From contig JAHBMJ010005338.1 of NCBI GenBank assembly GCA_018398765.1, forward strand, positions 1 to 56,947: 56,947 nucleotides of DNA, read 5' to 3'. The stretch's first letter is position 1, and each line of letters begins with the position of its first letter. Below, in pieces: positions 48,511 through 56,947 of the stretch. Made by a program: the position numbers and the translations under genes. This DNA is from Chromera velia (lineage: Eukaryota; Sar; Chromeraceae). The notes below the pieces were generated by a model. The model was given only the letters and a program-made list of their open reading frames with translations, searched no databases and was not told the origin of the DNA.

Positions 48511-51503
48511 ATGCATTGCACTATGCGCACAGGCTCTTATGTTGCTGCCGATGCGTTGGCAAGAAACATTCTAGATAGCAAGGCCTTTGACAGCGTTGAA
48601 TGTGATGACGTCCTGTCAGTTCTTCGCCTTCTCCCCTTTCCGCGCAACACCAAACGAGTGGGCGTCTTCCCCCCCGGTCAGACGTTCGTTCTCAGCGTCA
48701 ACGCCGGTCTGACGACCACAAACGACCCCCACGAGCCGTGTCTGTCCTCCACGGCAAAGAAGTGCCCCTCTCTCATTTCACTGTTGGCAGCCTTCTCGGG
48801 CACACGGGATTTGGCTTTGCAGGGAGGGGGGGAAGGGGCGGGCAGGTCTCCCTCGAGCCTGGCTCTTCTGCCCGTGTTTGAGTACACGAGTTGTACGATC
48901 AACAAAAATTATGCCGCGGCTCCGCACAGAGACGCGAACCACGAAGAAGGCAGGGCGAGGATTATCGCGTTGGGGGACTTCACGGGGGGTGAGTTGTGGA
49001 TAGAGAGTAAAACAGACAGCGGGAGTGAAGATGAGGGGGGGAAGGGAGGCAGGGAGAAAGACTTGTGCAGTGACAGTCCTCGTGTGTTGAGGCGCGGTGG
49101 TGTGAATGGCCGGGTTTTTGACATTCACAACAAATGGGCGGAAATCGATGCCCGGCTTCTGCACGGGACTGAGACTTACGAGGGCGAGCGTTTCTCCCTC
49201 GTCTTCTTCAGCCACGTTGTCCGTCGCAATGTCGGCAGTGTGCCGTATTCGCTCTATCAGAAGGGCGAAAGAGAGCAGGAGGGGGGGGTTCAGAGCCGGA
49301 AGGAGCTGAGGGGAAGAGGTGAGGACGCACGGAGCTACTTGGTCCGCCTAGGGGTACCTTTCCCCGGGGCGGCAGGGGGGGAGTTTTCGGTGGAGGTGCA
49401 AGGGGTNNNNNNNNNNNNNNNNNNNNNNNNNNNNNNNNNNNNNNNNNGGGGGGGGTCGAAGTTTCGTCTGCAGTGCTCGAGAGAGCACGGCCTGAGATAT
49501 CAGGGTTTTTGAGTGCGTTTTGCAACAGAGCAAGAGCAGTTCTTTCTTCTTTTGAGGAGAGACACGGTCGGGGTTTTGGAGAGAAAAGAGACCTGCTGAC
49601 CTCCTCCTCCTCTCGTCTTGTTGAGACGGGGAAAGGAAGGGGAGAGTCGGCCCCCTGTGCTGTAAAGACGGGAAGCCAGCAGAATGGGCACAGAGGGGAG
49701 ACGGGGACGGAGACGGAGAGGGGGGGGGCGGCGTTTTCTGCTCCCTCTCTGCCTCCGCAACAGCGTGTGCGCGTAAAACAGATATTCGACGCTGAGGGGA
49801 GAGGGATAACCTCACAACGCTTTATCGTCTCCCCCAAGCCCTTCGGTCAGCTGCAGTACTCCAACTTTGCAGCTCTGGAGTGCCGCAGTATGGGTGCGTT
49901 GTTCAAAGTGCGGTGTGAAGACTGGGGGGCGTTGACTGGGGAGGTGGCGGGCCCCGTTGTGTGTACGATGGCGGGGGGGGATGCTGCCGAGTTTGCGCGG
50001 CGGGTATCGGTCACTTGTGACGTCTGGGAAGAGATCTGTGAATTGCCGGAAGGTATGGAACAACCGCCATCATCCAAGTCAGATCCCGTCAGCATACGTG
50101 AGAGCCTGAGAGAGACACAGATCGCTGAGTGCAAATTGAAGGTGGAGACTTTTTTCGGTTCACGATTGTCAGACACTTTGTGTTCTCTGTGCGTGCTGAA
50201 GCCCGCCAGATTGCAGATGTCGACAAAGAGGAAGAACAGAATTTGCTCGCATGTTGCAGATCTGCTGGGTCTCCAGAGGGGTCCTTCAGCGTGCTCGCAG
50301 TCGAACCACCGTGAGTTAGGAGGTGGGGAGCCAAATAGGGGGGCCCGGCCTCTGGACTCCATAAAAGTCGAACAGTTGGCAATTGGACTTGTGCCCGTCT
50401 CTCTTGCTGCTGCGAGTCGGAAAGAAGCTCCTCGTATTCGTGATGAGGAGCTGCGCCCTGTCCTCTGTAGGCGTGTGGAGCCCTGCAGAAAAAGAGAAGG
50501 AGAGAGAGGCGGTAGAGAAAGCGGAAAGCGGGTTGAGGGAGACGGAGACGGCATCGGTGAGGAGGAAAAGGGTAGAGGCGGGATTCGAGTGCCATCATCA
50601 GTAGCGCTGGCATCATCTGCTAGAGCGGGCTCGTTTTCTGATGAAGTTGTTGAGAAGAAGAGAGACGGGAGGACCCAAAATTTGTATATGACGCCTTTGC
50701 GGGAAGAGCTTGCTTTTATTCTCTGTAATCTCGCGAAGATAGATAGGGGGTCGCTGGTGGTGGACCTTTTTGCGGGACGGTGCAGCATTCTTGCTGCAGC
50801 TGTGAAGTTCTTGGGGTGCTTTTGCATTGGTGCGGATGTGAAAGCGTTCATGTGCCCTGTTGACGTTGAAGAGAGGGGGGATGGTGGGGTCGATTTCTTT
50901 CGCGGGAATGTGTTCAGTTGTCCATTGAGGGGTGTTGGGGGGGGAAGGGGGGGAGACGGGATGTTTGACGCTGTCATTTGTGACCCTCCTTTCGGGAAGA
51001 GGGAACTTGTACTGACTGAAAGAAGCCTTCCTCATTCGACGAAAGTCTCCTCAGAAATATTGGAGGGGGATTTGAAGACCTGCACAGAGGGCAACAGAGG
51101 ATTTTCGGATTCCTTTTTGTCCTCAAGCGCCGCAGAGGATGATTGCAGAGAGGGAGAGGGACAGAAAGAAAATGTCCAGCGCCTTGCAGGCAGTCCTGTG
51201 CTTGAGAACCTGGCGCTGTATGCGCTATTCGAAGCGAGCATTCAGCTTCTGCGACCGCGGGGTCGTCTTGTCTTCACCTACCCCGATTTCCCCAAGTCTT
51301 CTGACAAGAAATTCAAGTGGAGTGCGTCGGAAGTGGAGGCAGAGATGAGACGCCGCATGGTGGAGAAGGGGGTATCGAGGTACGAGTTTGTTCTGATTGG
51401 CTCTGCAGATCAGGTGTGGGAGAAAAGCAGTGGGCATGTCATGAGCAGGAGGGTGTGCGTATTTGAAAAACGGCTTGCGCCCTTCAAGGAAAAGAGGGCA
51501 TGA
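48511..51503 (+). CDS. Apparent fusion: 2OG-Fe(II) oxygenase domain and TRM11-type tRNA methyltransferase, with internal gap
   Basis: The first part (48511 to the gap at 49407) has a 2-oxoglutarate/Fe(II) oxygenase signature. It holds H139 and D141 (HRD), then GDFTGGEL, then H218 (LLHGT) and R227 in GERFSLVFF, matching the HxD...H iron triad and 2OG-binding Arg. The second part (49448-51503) ends with a Rossmann methyltransferase. It has TPLREELAF, then VVDLFAGRCSILAAA (motif I, about 50758), then DAVICDPPFGKRE (about 50973; DPPF/Y is the catalytic motif of N2-guanine methyltransferases), and LLRPRGRLVFTYPDFP. The order fits TRM11, which methylates G10 of tRNA. A middle of about 350 residues is poorly conserved and a THUMP domain is not obvious. 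The frame changes across the 41-N gap, whose size is unknown; a true length divisible by three would join the parts. No stop or start separates them, but two genes or an intron at the gap remain possible. Confidence 0.7.
49407..49447. other. Assembly gap (41 N) inside a coding region
   Basis: N run with GGGGT before and GGGGGGG after. Both flanks are coding in different frames, so the N count does not equal the true gap modulo 3. Confidence 0.98.
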
Positions 51504-52626
51504 AATTGTTATGAATCAATTTCCAAAAGACAATCTAGAGGACAATAGCTGTCACTGCCTGTTAGATGCCGACAATGATAGGCATCTTGTCCGAATCCTT
51601 TCAACTTTGAATGAAATAAATTATCACGCATGATTCGTCGATCATTTCAACAACTATATACACGTGTCACGTGATTAACCACATAAAATTAAAGTTTGTA
51701 TCGAAAGCTTGAGAAGTCGCTTAGAAGTACGTCATGGTACTATAAAAAACATAGTTCAAAATGAAATTGAAACTAGTTGAAACTATTTATTGATGAAAAA
51801 CAATATCAATGTTTCTTTTCCTACGTGGCTTTGTATCTAGCTTTATATACTAGGCTTTGTATAGATTGTTTTGCAACAACTTTTAATAAATTTTTAATTG
51901 AGTATTTTATATTTTCAAATAAAAGAACACATAATTTTTCAAGAGTTTTCTTGACTCCATAATTTGAAATTAACCTGATATTTGAAACCTTTCATAATCG
52001 TGTAATCATATATTATCAATTAACAGGCTCTGTTCCTATTCTTCGCGAGAGCAACATTAATTTAAGAAATCATGCACGGATTGTGTTGCTGTTGTTGTTT
52101 TGTTGATAGAAAATGCCTGCAGAGAGCCTCGATCTGCAATGAGTCCTGCAACTGTAGGTTTTTGAAAAAGCGGGGAGAGACAAGACGCAGCTAGGGGTAT
52201 TGACCATGACACGTGCAAATCCTTCTGTCCATTTGGGTGATACAAAAGCCATTGATAAGCAAGAAGACGACGACACCTCCCGTTCAACCCGTCGTAGAGA
52301 TTCTTTGTCTGTAGCCATTTGCAAATGAAATGGATATGCTACCCATGAAGTGAATCACCCACCTCCCGAGCTCTCTCCTCATCAGATACCATGCTGTGAG
52401 CAATAACCGCTGTGCATCTCTGCACGTAGACTACTTAAAGGTGGAGCAAACAAAGTTGCCAGTCAATCTGGTTATTGTTTTTACTCTTCTTCTTTTCATA
52501 TGCAGGACAGAGAAAGAAACAAATCTAGAGACATGGAACGACAGCCGTTCTGGCTGCCAAACACACAATATCTTTATTTCCCCCCCCCCCTTAAAGTTTG
52601 CTTCTTTTCACGCACAGAACATAAAA
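51504..52626. other. AT-rich spacer
   Basis: It follows the fusion gene, whose 3' UTR probably ends near 51600-51650 (AATAAA at 51613-51618). 51620-52060 is strongly AT-rich. Short minus-strand frames at 52057-52324 have no recognisable content. Confidence 0.5.
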
Positions 52627-52706
52627 AGAAAGAAAGAAAGAAACAAACAAACAAAGAAAGAAAAAAAGAAAGAAAGAGAAAAAAAAAGAAAAAAAACAAA
52701 GAAACA

Positions 52707-52740
<34 letters not shown>

Positions 52741-52770
52741 CAAACAAATGAACGAACGAACGAACGAATG
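52627..52770 (+). repeat. (GAAA)n purine microsatellite, left of the transposon
   Basis: GAAA repeats with AAAC and GAAC variants, running almost to the left end of the element at 52821. A second purine tract (55083-55200) starts right after the other end, so the element appears to sit within one such tract. Confidence 0.85.
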
Positions 52771-52820
52771 AACAAACGAAAAAAAAAGACGGAAAAAAGG
52801 AAGGAAGATCGAACTCTAAA

Positions 52821-53125
52821 GAATTGGGAGTTGAATTGGGCGTCGAATTGGTAGTACTACCAATTTTTTACCGCCATTAACTCCCAATTTTGAAAAATTG
52901 GTACCTAGTCTAGTGAAAGAAGTACATGGAGTTTGAAGCTAAAATTTTGTGTACGGGCTAAACAAGGGTTCACTAGTCTCTAGCCGCAGTCATTAGACTC
53001 TAATTCATTACTAAAAACAAATTGTCAAATTCTATAAACACTTAGAGTCACCTAAAAATTGAGAGTTACCAATTTTTAAATAGGAATTTTTTAGGACCGC
53101 CGAAAAAAAAATTGGTAGTACAAAA
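52821..53125 (+). repeat. Left terminal inverted repeat
   Basis: Pairs with 54766-55079 in reverse complement. Shared landmarks include GAATTGGGAGTTGAATTG, GGTACCTAGTCTAGTGAAAG, CTCTAATTCATTACTA and CACTTAGAGTCACCTAAAAA, in the same order. It contains several internal copies of AATTGGTAGT. Confidence 0.85.
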
Positions 53126-53277
53126 AAAAAAAAAATGGGACTCAACTTGAAACTTTTGTTTTGTATGTTACAGTACACCGCTAACGCAATGCAAAACAAA
53201 CAGTGAACAGCTCTATACAAGCTGCACATACCAGTACAAAAAACAGAGTGAAAATCGATCGAATTGACCATGTAAGC

Positions 53278-53688
53278 CTACCAGAATTCATAATCCCTCC
53301 ATATGCCGGACAGTGGCTGCTCATCTTTGTTCAGATCATGCCCTTTTCTCCTGAACATCTCCCATTTAGTGGTTTCCAGACGCCTCAAATGGAGATTATA
53401 TTCCTTTTTCTTCTCTTCTGACAGATTTTGGGGGAGGACAACATAGGTGTACTGAAAAACGACCAAGGAATCATCTGGGAAAATTCCGATGTCTGCCTTT
53501 TTTCTGTGATCATCTGTGAGCTCTTTTAGCTCCAAAATCTTTACGGTGAACTTGACATCTGAAAACATCGCATGAGCGATGTTCAGCTCTCTCCCCACAG
53601 CGAATCTCTCCCGAAACTCGGTGGGGATGGCAAATCCATCCTTGTCCATTTCCTTTGACCTCTCCCTCTGTCGGCTTTGTGCGACCAT
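53278..53688 (-). CDS. Element-internal hypothetical protein, 136 residues
   Basis: ATG at 53688 to the stop at 53278-53280. The translation has balanced composition, starting with a charged MVAQSRQRERSK segment and containing KFTVKILELKEL and FQYTYVVLPQ stretches that look like beta strands. This suggests a genuine folded protein rather than chance. I do not recognise the family. It lies wholly within the long-TIR element and could be a second element gene or a captured host fragment. A smaller frame lies upstream on the same strand. Confidence 0.45.
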   Translation of the reverse strand: MVAQSRQRERSKEMDKDGFAIPTEFRERFAVGRELNIAHAMFSDVKFTVKILELKELTDDHRKKADIGIFPDDSLVVFQYTYVVLPQNLSEEKKKEYNLHLRRLETTKWEMFRRKGHDLNKDEQPLSGIWRDYEFW

Positions 53689-53757
53689 GGTTGCAGAGCG
53701 CTGGGAAGGAGGGGGGCGCTGACGAGAACTTTCACTTTTCGATTTCTTCTTTTTCTT

Positions 53758-53967
53758 TTATTCTTTCCCTTGATCCGTTTCGTTCTCTCTCCCACTTTGA
53801 GGCTTACAGAGACTAGCAGCTGCTGACTGAATTAAGGCTGCCGCAGCAGTGACAGACGACTCGGGGACGCCTCCTTCTTGCTTCTGTTTGAGGGCTGTCT
53901 GTATATCTCTCAGGAGTAGGAGATCATTTGGACGGGAAAGACGTGCTTTCTGCGGTCCGTTCAACAT
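53758..53967 (-). CDS. Element-internal small ORF, 69 residues
   Basis: ATG at 53967 to TAA at 53758-53760. It is Ala/Gln/Leu-rich with a predicted helical middle. It lies 70 bases upstream of the 136-residue frame on the same strand. I tried to join the two by splicing from a GTAAGC donor near 53805 but the phases do not agree, so they are left separate. No family recognised. Confidence 0.3.
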   Translation of the reverse strand: MLNGPQKARLSRPNDLLLLRDIQTALKQKQEGGVPESSVTAAAALIQSAAASLCKPQSGRENETDQGKE

Positions 53968-54108
53968 AATATTTTACATATCGCAGACGAGCCTCAGGGT
54001 GAAGCAAAAAAATAGCTAGGACTTTTTCTTGTTTGGGCAGTGAATGAGAAGAAGCTCTTTCAGATGGAAGAATTGAATTCGTTTCTGTTTGATTCAGATA
54101 TGTGGTAA

Positions 54109-54648
54109 AAAACAGGGCTGCCCCCTACTCAGTGGGTCCGAGGGATTTTGAGAAACAATAGTAAGATTAAATTAGGGGCTGCAGATGTCAGACACGTTTT
54201 CTCTCACGTGGTCAAGTTCATGGAAAAAAGGTGTCCGGACATTTTTGTTGCAGAGAACCCTCCTGCTTGTTCTTTTTACTTGTATTCGTGGATCCTTTCC
54301 ACATTGACAGGTTCAATCACGGATGAGAAACTTGCAGAGCTGAAGACGGTGATAAAGACTTGGCAAGACCTTTTTTGTAAGTCTTAAGGGTGGGCGGTCC
54401 CAAAAACTCACTTCTACTCGCACTTCCCGGTGTGGATCCGCCGGTTTGGGGGGTTGAACACAGCGAAATGCTACGGCTTTGAATCATATCATAAGAAGGT
54501 TTACAAACGTTTTATCCTACAGGGGGGACGTTATTCATATGATCGTTTTATTCTGGAAGATCTGGTTTTTGTATGGTTGTGCAAGAGAAAGAAAGCCATA
54601 CAAGCATATTTTACCGATGTGTCACGCCGGGAGGGATTTCGAGCATGA
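54109..54648 (+). pseudogene. Transposase-like fragment broken by an in-frame stop
   Basis: One reading frame runs from 54109 to the stop at 54646-54648, interrupted only by TAA at 54385-54387. The first part holds WVRGILRNN, VKFMEKRCPDIF and WILSTLTGSITDEKLAEL. The second part begins WAVPKTHFYSHFPVWIRRFG and continues FESYHKKVYKRFI. The pattern PK.H...H.P..IR.FG followed by FE..HK resembles the DUF4218-like C-terminal region of CACTA (Tnp2) and Plavaka/KDZ transposases, from recall of those families. The catalytic core is absent, so this is a remnant. The stop could be a mutation or lie in an unrecognised intron. Confidence 0.5.
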
Positions 54649-54765
54649 ATAACACTATGAAACTATACAAAACCTATGGATTTATGAAATTCTGTACAGC
54701 CGCAACACTGTTCTATTATAGCGTTCTTTCTTTCCACATATATTTTACTTTCTAGGAAAAGTTAT

Positions 54766-55079
54766 AAAATTGGTAGTCAAAAAAAAAAAATAGGTGTTGA
54801 TTTTCTTAAAAATTGGTAGTTAGTCCTAGAAAAAAATTGGTAACTCCCAATTTTTAGGTGACTCTAAGTGTTTATAGAATTTGTTCCTAGTAATGAATTA
54901 GAGTTTAATGACTATAGCTAGAAACTAGTGAGGCCCTGTCTAGCTCGTACACAAAATTTTAGTTCAAACTCCATATACTTCTTTCACTAGACTAGGTACC
55001 AATTTTTTAAAATTGGGAGTTACTGGCGGTAAAAAATAGGTAGTATTACCAATTCGACGCGCAATTCAACTCCCAATTC
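54766..55079 (-). repeat. Right terminal inverted repeat
   Basis: Inverted counterpart of 52821-53125. The match is continuous from the outer end through the CACTTAGAGTCACC landmark and weakens toward the interior, where AATTGGTAGT sub-repeats differ in number. Confidence 0.85.
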
Positions 55080-55082
55080 ATT

Positions 55083-55205
55083 AGGGAATGAAAGAAGGAA
55101 GGAAGGAAGGAAGGAAAGAAGGAAGCAAGGAAGAAAAGAAAGAAGGAAGCAAGGAAGAAAGGATGAAAGGAAAGAAGGGAAGAAAAAAGAAGAAGAAAAA
55201 GAAAA
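55083..55205 (+). repeat. (GGAA)n / (GAAA)n purine microsatellite, right of the transposon
   Basis: About 120 bases of AAGG, AAGA and AAGC tetranucleotides ending in poly-A, starting immediately outside the right terminal inverted repeat. Confidence 0.88.
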
Positions 55206-55286
55206 AAAAAACCATTTTCGTAGCTATACCGCGTACTGTAATATTTGAATTTTACAATTTCGTTACAAGATGCGATTCGAGATTTA

Positions 55287-55575
55287 TTTAAAAAAACAAA
55301 AAGTTTTCAGATGTATGCTGGAGGTCCCCAACATGTTGGGGGCGGGGCCCCGGCAGTGCCGGCACTCCACTTCCACGCCTAACGACTTTCCGGGGCCCGA
55401 TTCAATTTGTTCGAAATTCAGATTCAGATCTGACAGACTGAATTTCGTTAGATATGAATCTGAATTTCGAACAAATTGAATCGGGCCCCAGAAAGTCATT
55501 GGGTATACAAGTGGAGTGCTAGGGCCTCTTCTTCAATATGTTGGGGGCCCCCAGTATGCATTTCAAAACTCATTT
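55287..55575. mobile_element. Fold-back (palindromic) element
   Basis: An inverted repeat of nearly 290 bp. The inner arms are perfect for 35 bases (55392-55426 and 55455-55489) with a 28-base spacer. The outer arms match imperfectly out to TGTATGCTGG/CCAGTATGCA near 55312 and 55558, sharing GTGGAGTGC-type and CCAACAT.TTGG-type words. No coding capacity and no clear target duplication. It is best described as a fold-back or MITE-like element. Confidence 0.75.
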
Positions 55576-56947
55576 TTTTTCATCTGAAATTAATCCGAAT
55601 CAAGTGCTGTGCAAATTTCAGCCGAATGCGGTATAGACAGACAGGCAGGCTGTACAGCTTTTTTTTCCCCCTCTCAGGCAAACAATCAAACAAGAACAAG
55701 AATTGTACGGATGCTCGAATCGAACACTGATGATCAAACAGCGCAGAACAGGGGCCCGAAGAGAAAGTAAGCACCCCTTTACGTCTACCCCCCCGATGTT
55801 TTTTTAAGTGATCACTTGAAGTCCCACGCTTCTCATCACTTCTGCAAAAAAAGAAAGGCAATTAAGAAAAAGAGAGAAAAACAAGGATTGAACGATCTGC
55901 GAAAGAGCAGATTGGCAGGCACCATTGATTCAGAGCGATTTAGAGAGGGGCGGTGGGGTGGGGGGGCACGTCCACATCCCAGCAGAGGGAAGTCTTCCAG
56001 GACAATGGGGCCGGAGGGTTAGAAGGCGCCCACATCCATATTATGTATGGAAGACAGGTTCTGCTGTGACTGGTCTTCTAGACTTTGTGACTCGTGCTGA
56101 AAAGATGAACGATGATGCGCTGTATGATATATATTGCGCTGATCGGATGCTGATCGGTCAATGATAGTCAATGACGAAAGCAACCGCATGCAGAGACATG
56201 CAGAGACATAGAGACACGGATGAGACGCGGGCATGATTTTCGCATACGCAACTACGCAGGCGTGCATCAGAACTCTGTGTTTAAAACAATATGTAGAACG
56301 ATAGGGTGTTGGCAATGTATGAAACTCAGCTGGGACGTCGGTGCATGGAAGGAGGGGCCAGGAGGGGCAAAAGTGCTGGAATGGGTTACTACCGCTGTTG
56401 ATGGTGCCGTAACTGCACTGGTAGTAGGTAGAGACAGACAAACAGAAAAACAATAGCGTTTTCCCTTATATCACCTTTCTTATTCAGACTTATTCGGATG
56501 AAAACGTTCCACGTTCCATGATAGAACGCATGGAGAGGCAGAGAGAGCAAGCTCCCGAACAGACTTGCTTCTGTGTAGTGTTGTGTAGTGTGCACCAACT
56601 TTGAAGTACGCTGAACGAATGAAGGCTCAAGCAAAAGCAGTTTGGGACAAACGAGAGAAACTGGCAGTCAAGAAAGAAATGTTGGTGCATGGCTAGGATG
56701 CATGGATACACGAAAAGACGGGAGAAATTCAGAACTTGGTTCGGATCTAGGTTTGGATATTTAGAACTTGCTAACATGGTTCGGATACCGAGAACTTGCA
56801 AGCACAGTTCGGAAAGGACTTTTCGTGGGGCCAGGGATGAAGAGACGCGTCTGTAAGGCCACGCATCTGGACATCGATGCCGAAAAAAACCCTAGTCATC
56901 GCTCTCCGCCGCATTCGGGACGGCCGTCACGCAATCGATGGAGCACC
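55576..56947. other. Right-end region; no gene recognised
   Basis: Average composition with short frames on both strands and no domain-like translation. Near the end three imperfect repeats of AGAACTTG followed by GTTCGGA occur at about 56732, 56762 and 56790. Nothing else is supported. Confidence 0.45.

Larger units (their letters stand above)
52821..55079. mobile_element. Decayed DNA transposon with ~300-bp terminal inverted repeats
   Basis: The 2259-bp segment has ends that are inverted copies over about 300 bases, both starting GAATTGGGAGTTGAATTG when read inward (one mismatch at the next base). By eye the arms are roughly 85-90% identical with small indels. The interior (about 53126-54765) holds two minus-strand frames and a plus-strand transposase-like fragment with an in-frame stop. 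A TA dinucleotide flanks both ends two bases out (52817-52818 and 55081-55082), which may be the target duplication. The ends are not CACTA, so the superfamily is open. Confidence 0.75.

Noticed and set aside
56019-56453. 144-codon minus-strand frame near the right end
   Set aside because: Cys/His/Ser-rich without domain features or splice signals; probably chance.
1-56947. tRNA, rRNA or snRNA genes
   Set aside because: I looked for cloverleaf-type T-loops and conserved rRNA or U6 words on both strands and found none convincing; a covariance-model scan would be decisive.

Overview
The window is nuclear DNA from a unicellular eukaryote. It has spliceosomal genes with GT-AG introns, and nearly all acceptors read TGCAG. 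Coding sequence is GC-rich, while the spacers are AT-rich and full of repeats, and genes are sparse (six clear protein genes in 57 kb). An axonemal outer-arm dynein shows that the organism makes motile cilia. A membrane protein with a PAN/Apple-like module and the overall repeat-rich style would fit an alveolate, for example a chromerid such as Chromera velia. That placement is inference; nothing in the window proves the taxon.

Layout. (1) 230-16113, + strand: the 3' 25 exons of a gamma-type (DNAH5/DNAH8-like) outer-arm dynein heavy chain, covering 2880 residues from just before AAA1 to the natural C-terminus; the stem lies upstream of the window. (2) 17778-19860, - strand, converging on the dynein: a five-exon ubiquitin-specific protease with an apparent 1-base loss in a G7 tract. 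(3) 19861-21937: spacer. (4) About 21938-25360: a minisatellite of about 72 units of 47 bp. (5) 25361-31521: gene-poor DNA with one assembly gap and long (GACA)n arrays. (6) 31522 to about 35138, - strand: a very large low-complexity protein rich in Q, P, S and G. (7) 37218-37620: a GC-rich hAT-like MITE with an 8-bp target duplication. (8) 38743-43560, + strand: an eight-exon, probably type II membrane protein with an Apple-like domain. (9) 43561-46237: AT-rich spacer with a small inverted-repeat element. (10) 46238-47632, - strand: a single-exon SAM-methyltransferase-fold protein, divergent from (11) 48511-51503, + strand: an apparent fusion of a 2-oxoglutarate/Fe(II) oxygenase and a TRM11-type tRNA methyltransferase, interrupted by an assembly gap. 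(12) 52821-55079: a decayed DNA transposon with terminal inverted repeats of about 300 bp, inserted in a purine microsatellite and carrying a broken transposase-like fragment. (13) 55287-55575: a fold-back element, followed by featureless DNA to the end.

The genes do not form one pathway. The dynein is ciliary, the protease belongs to ubiquitin turnover, and the two methyltransferase-type genes share a divergent 0.88-kb upstream region. The most unusual items are the oxygenase-TRM11 fusion, the long-TIR transposon, the hAT-like MITE, and a recurrent (GACA)n-linked motif found at three separate loci. All exon boundaries were placed by eye from reading frame, splice consensus and family conservation.
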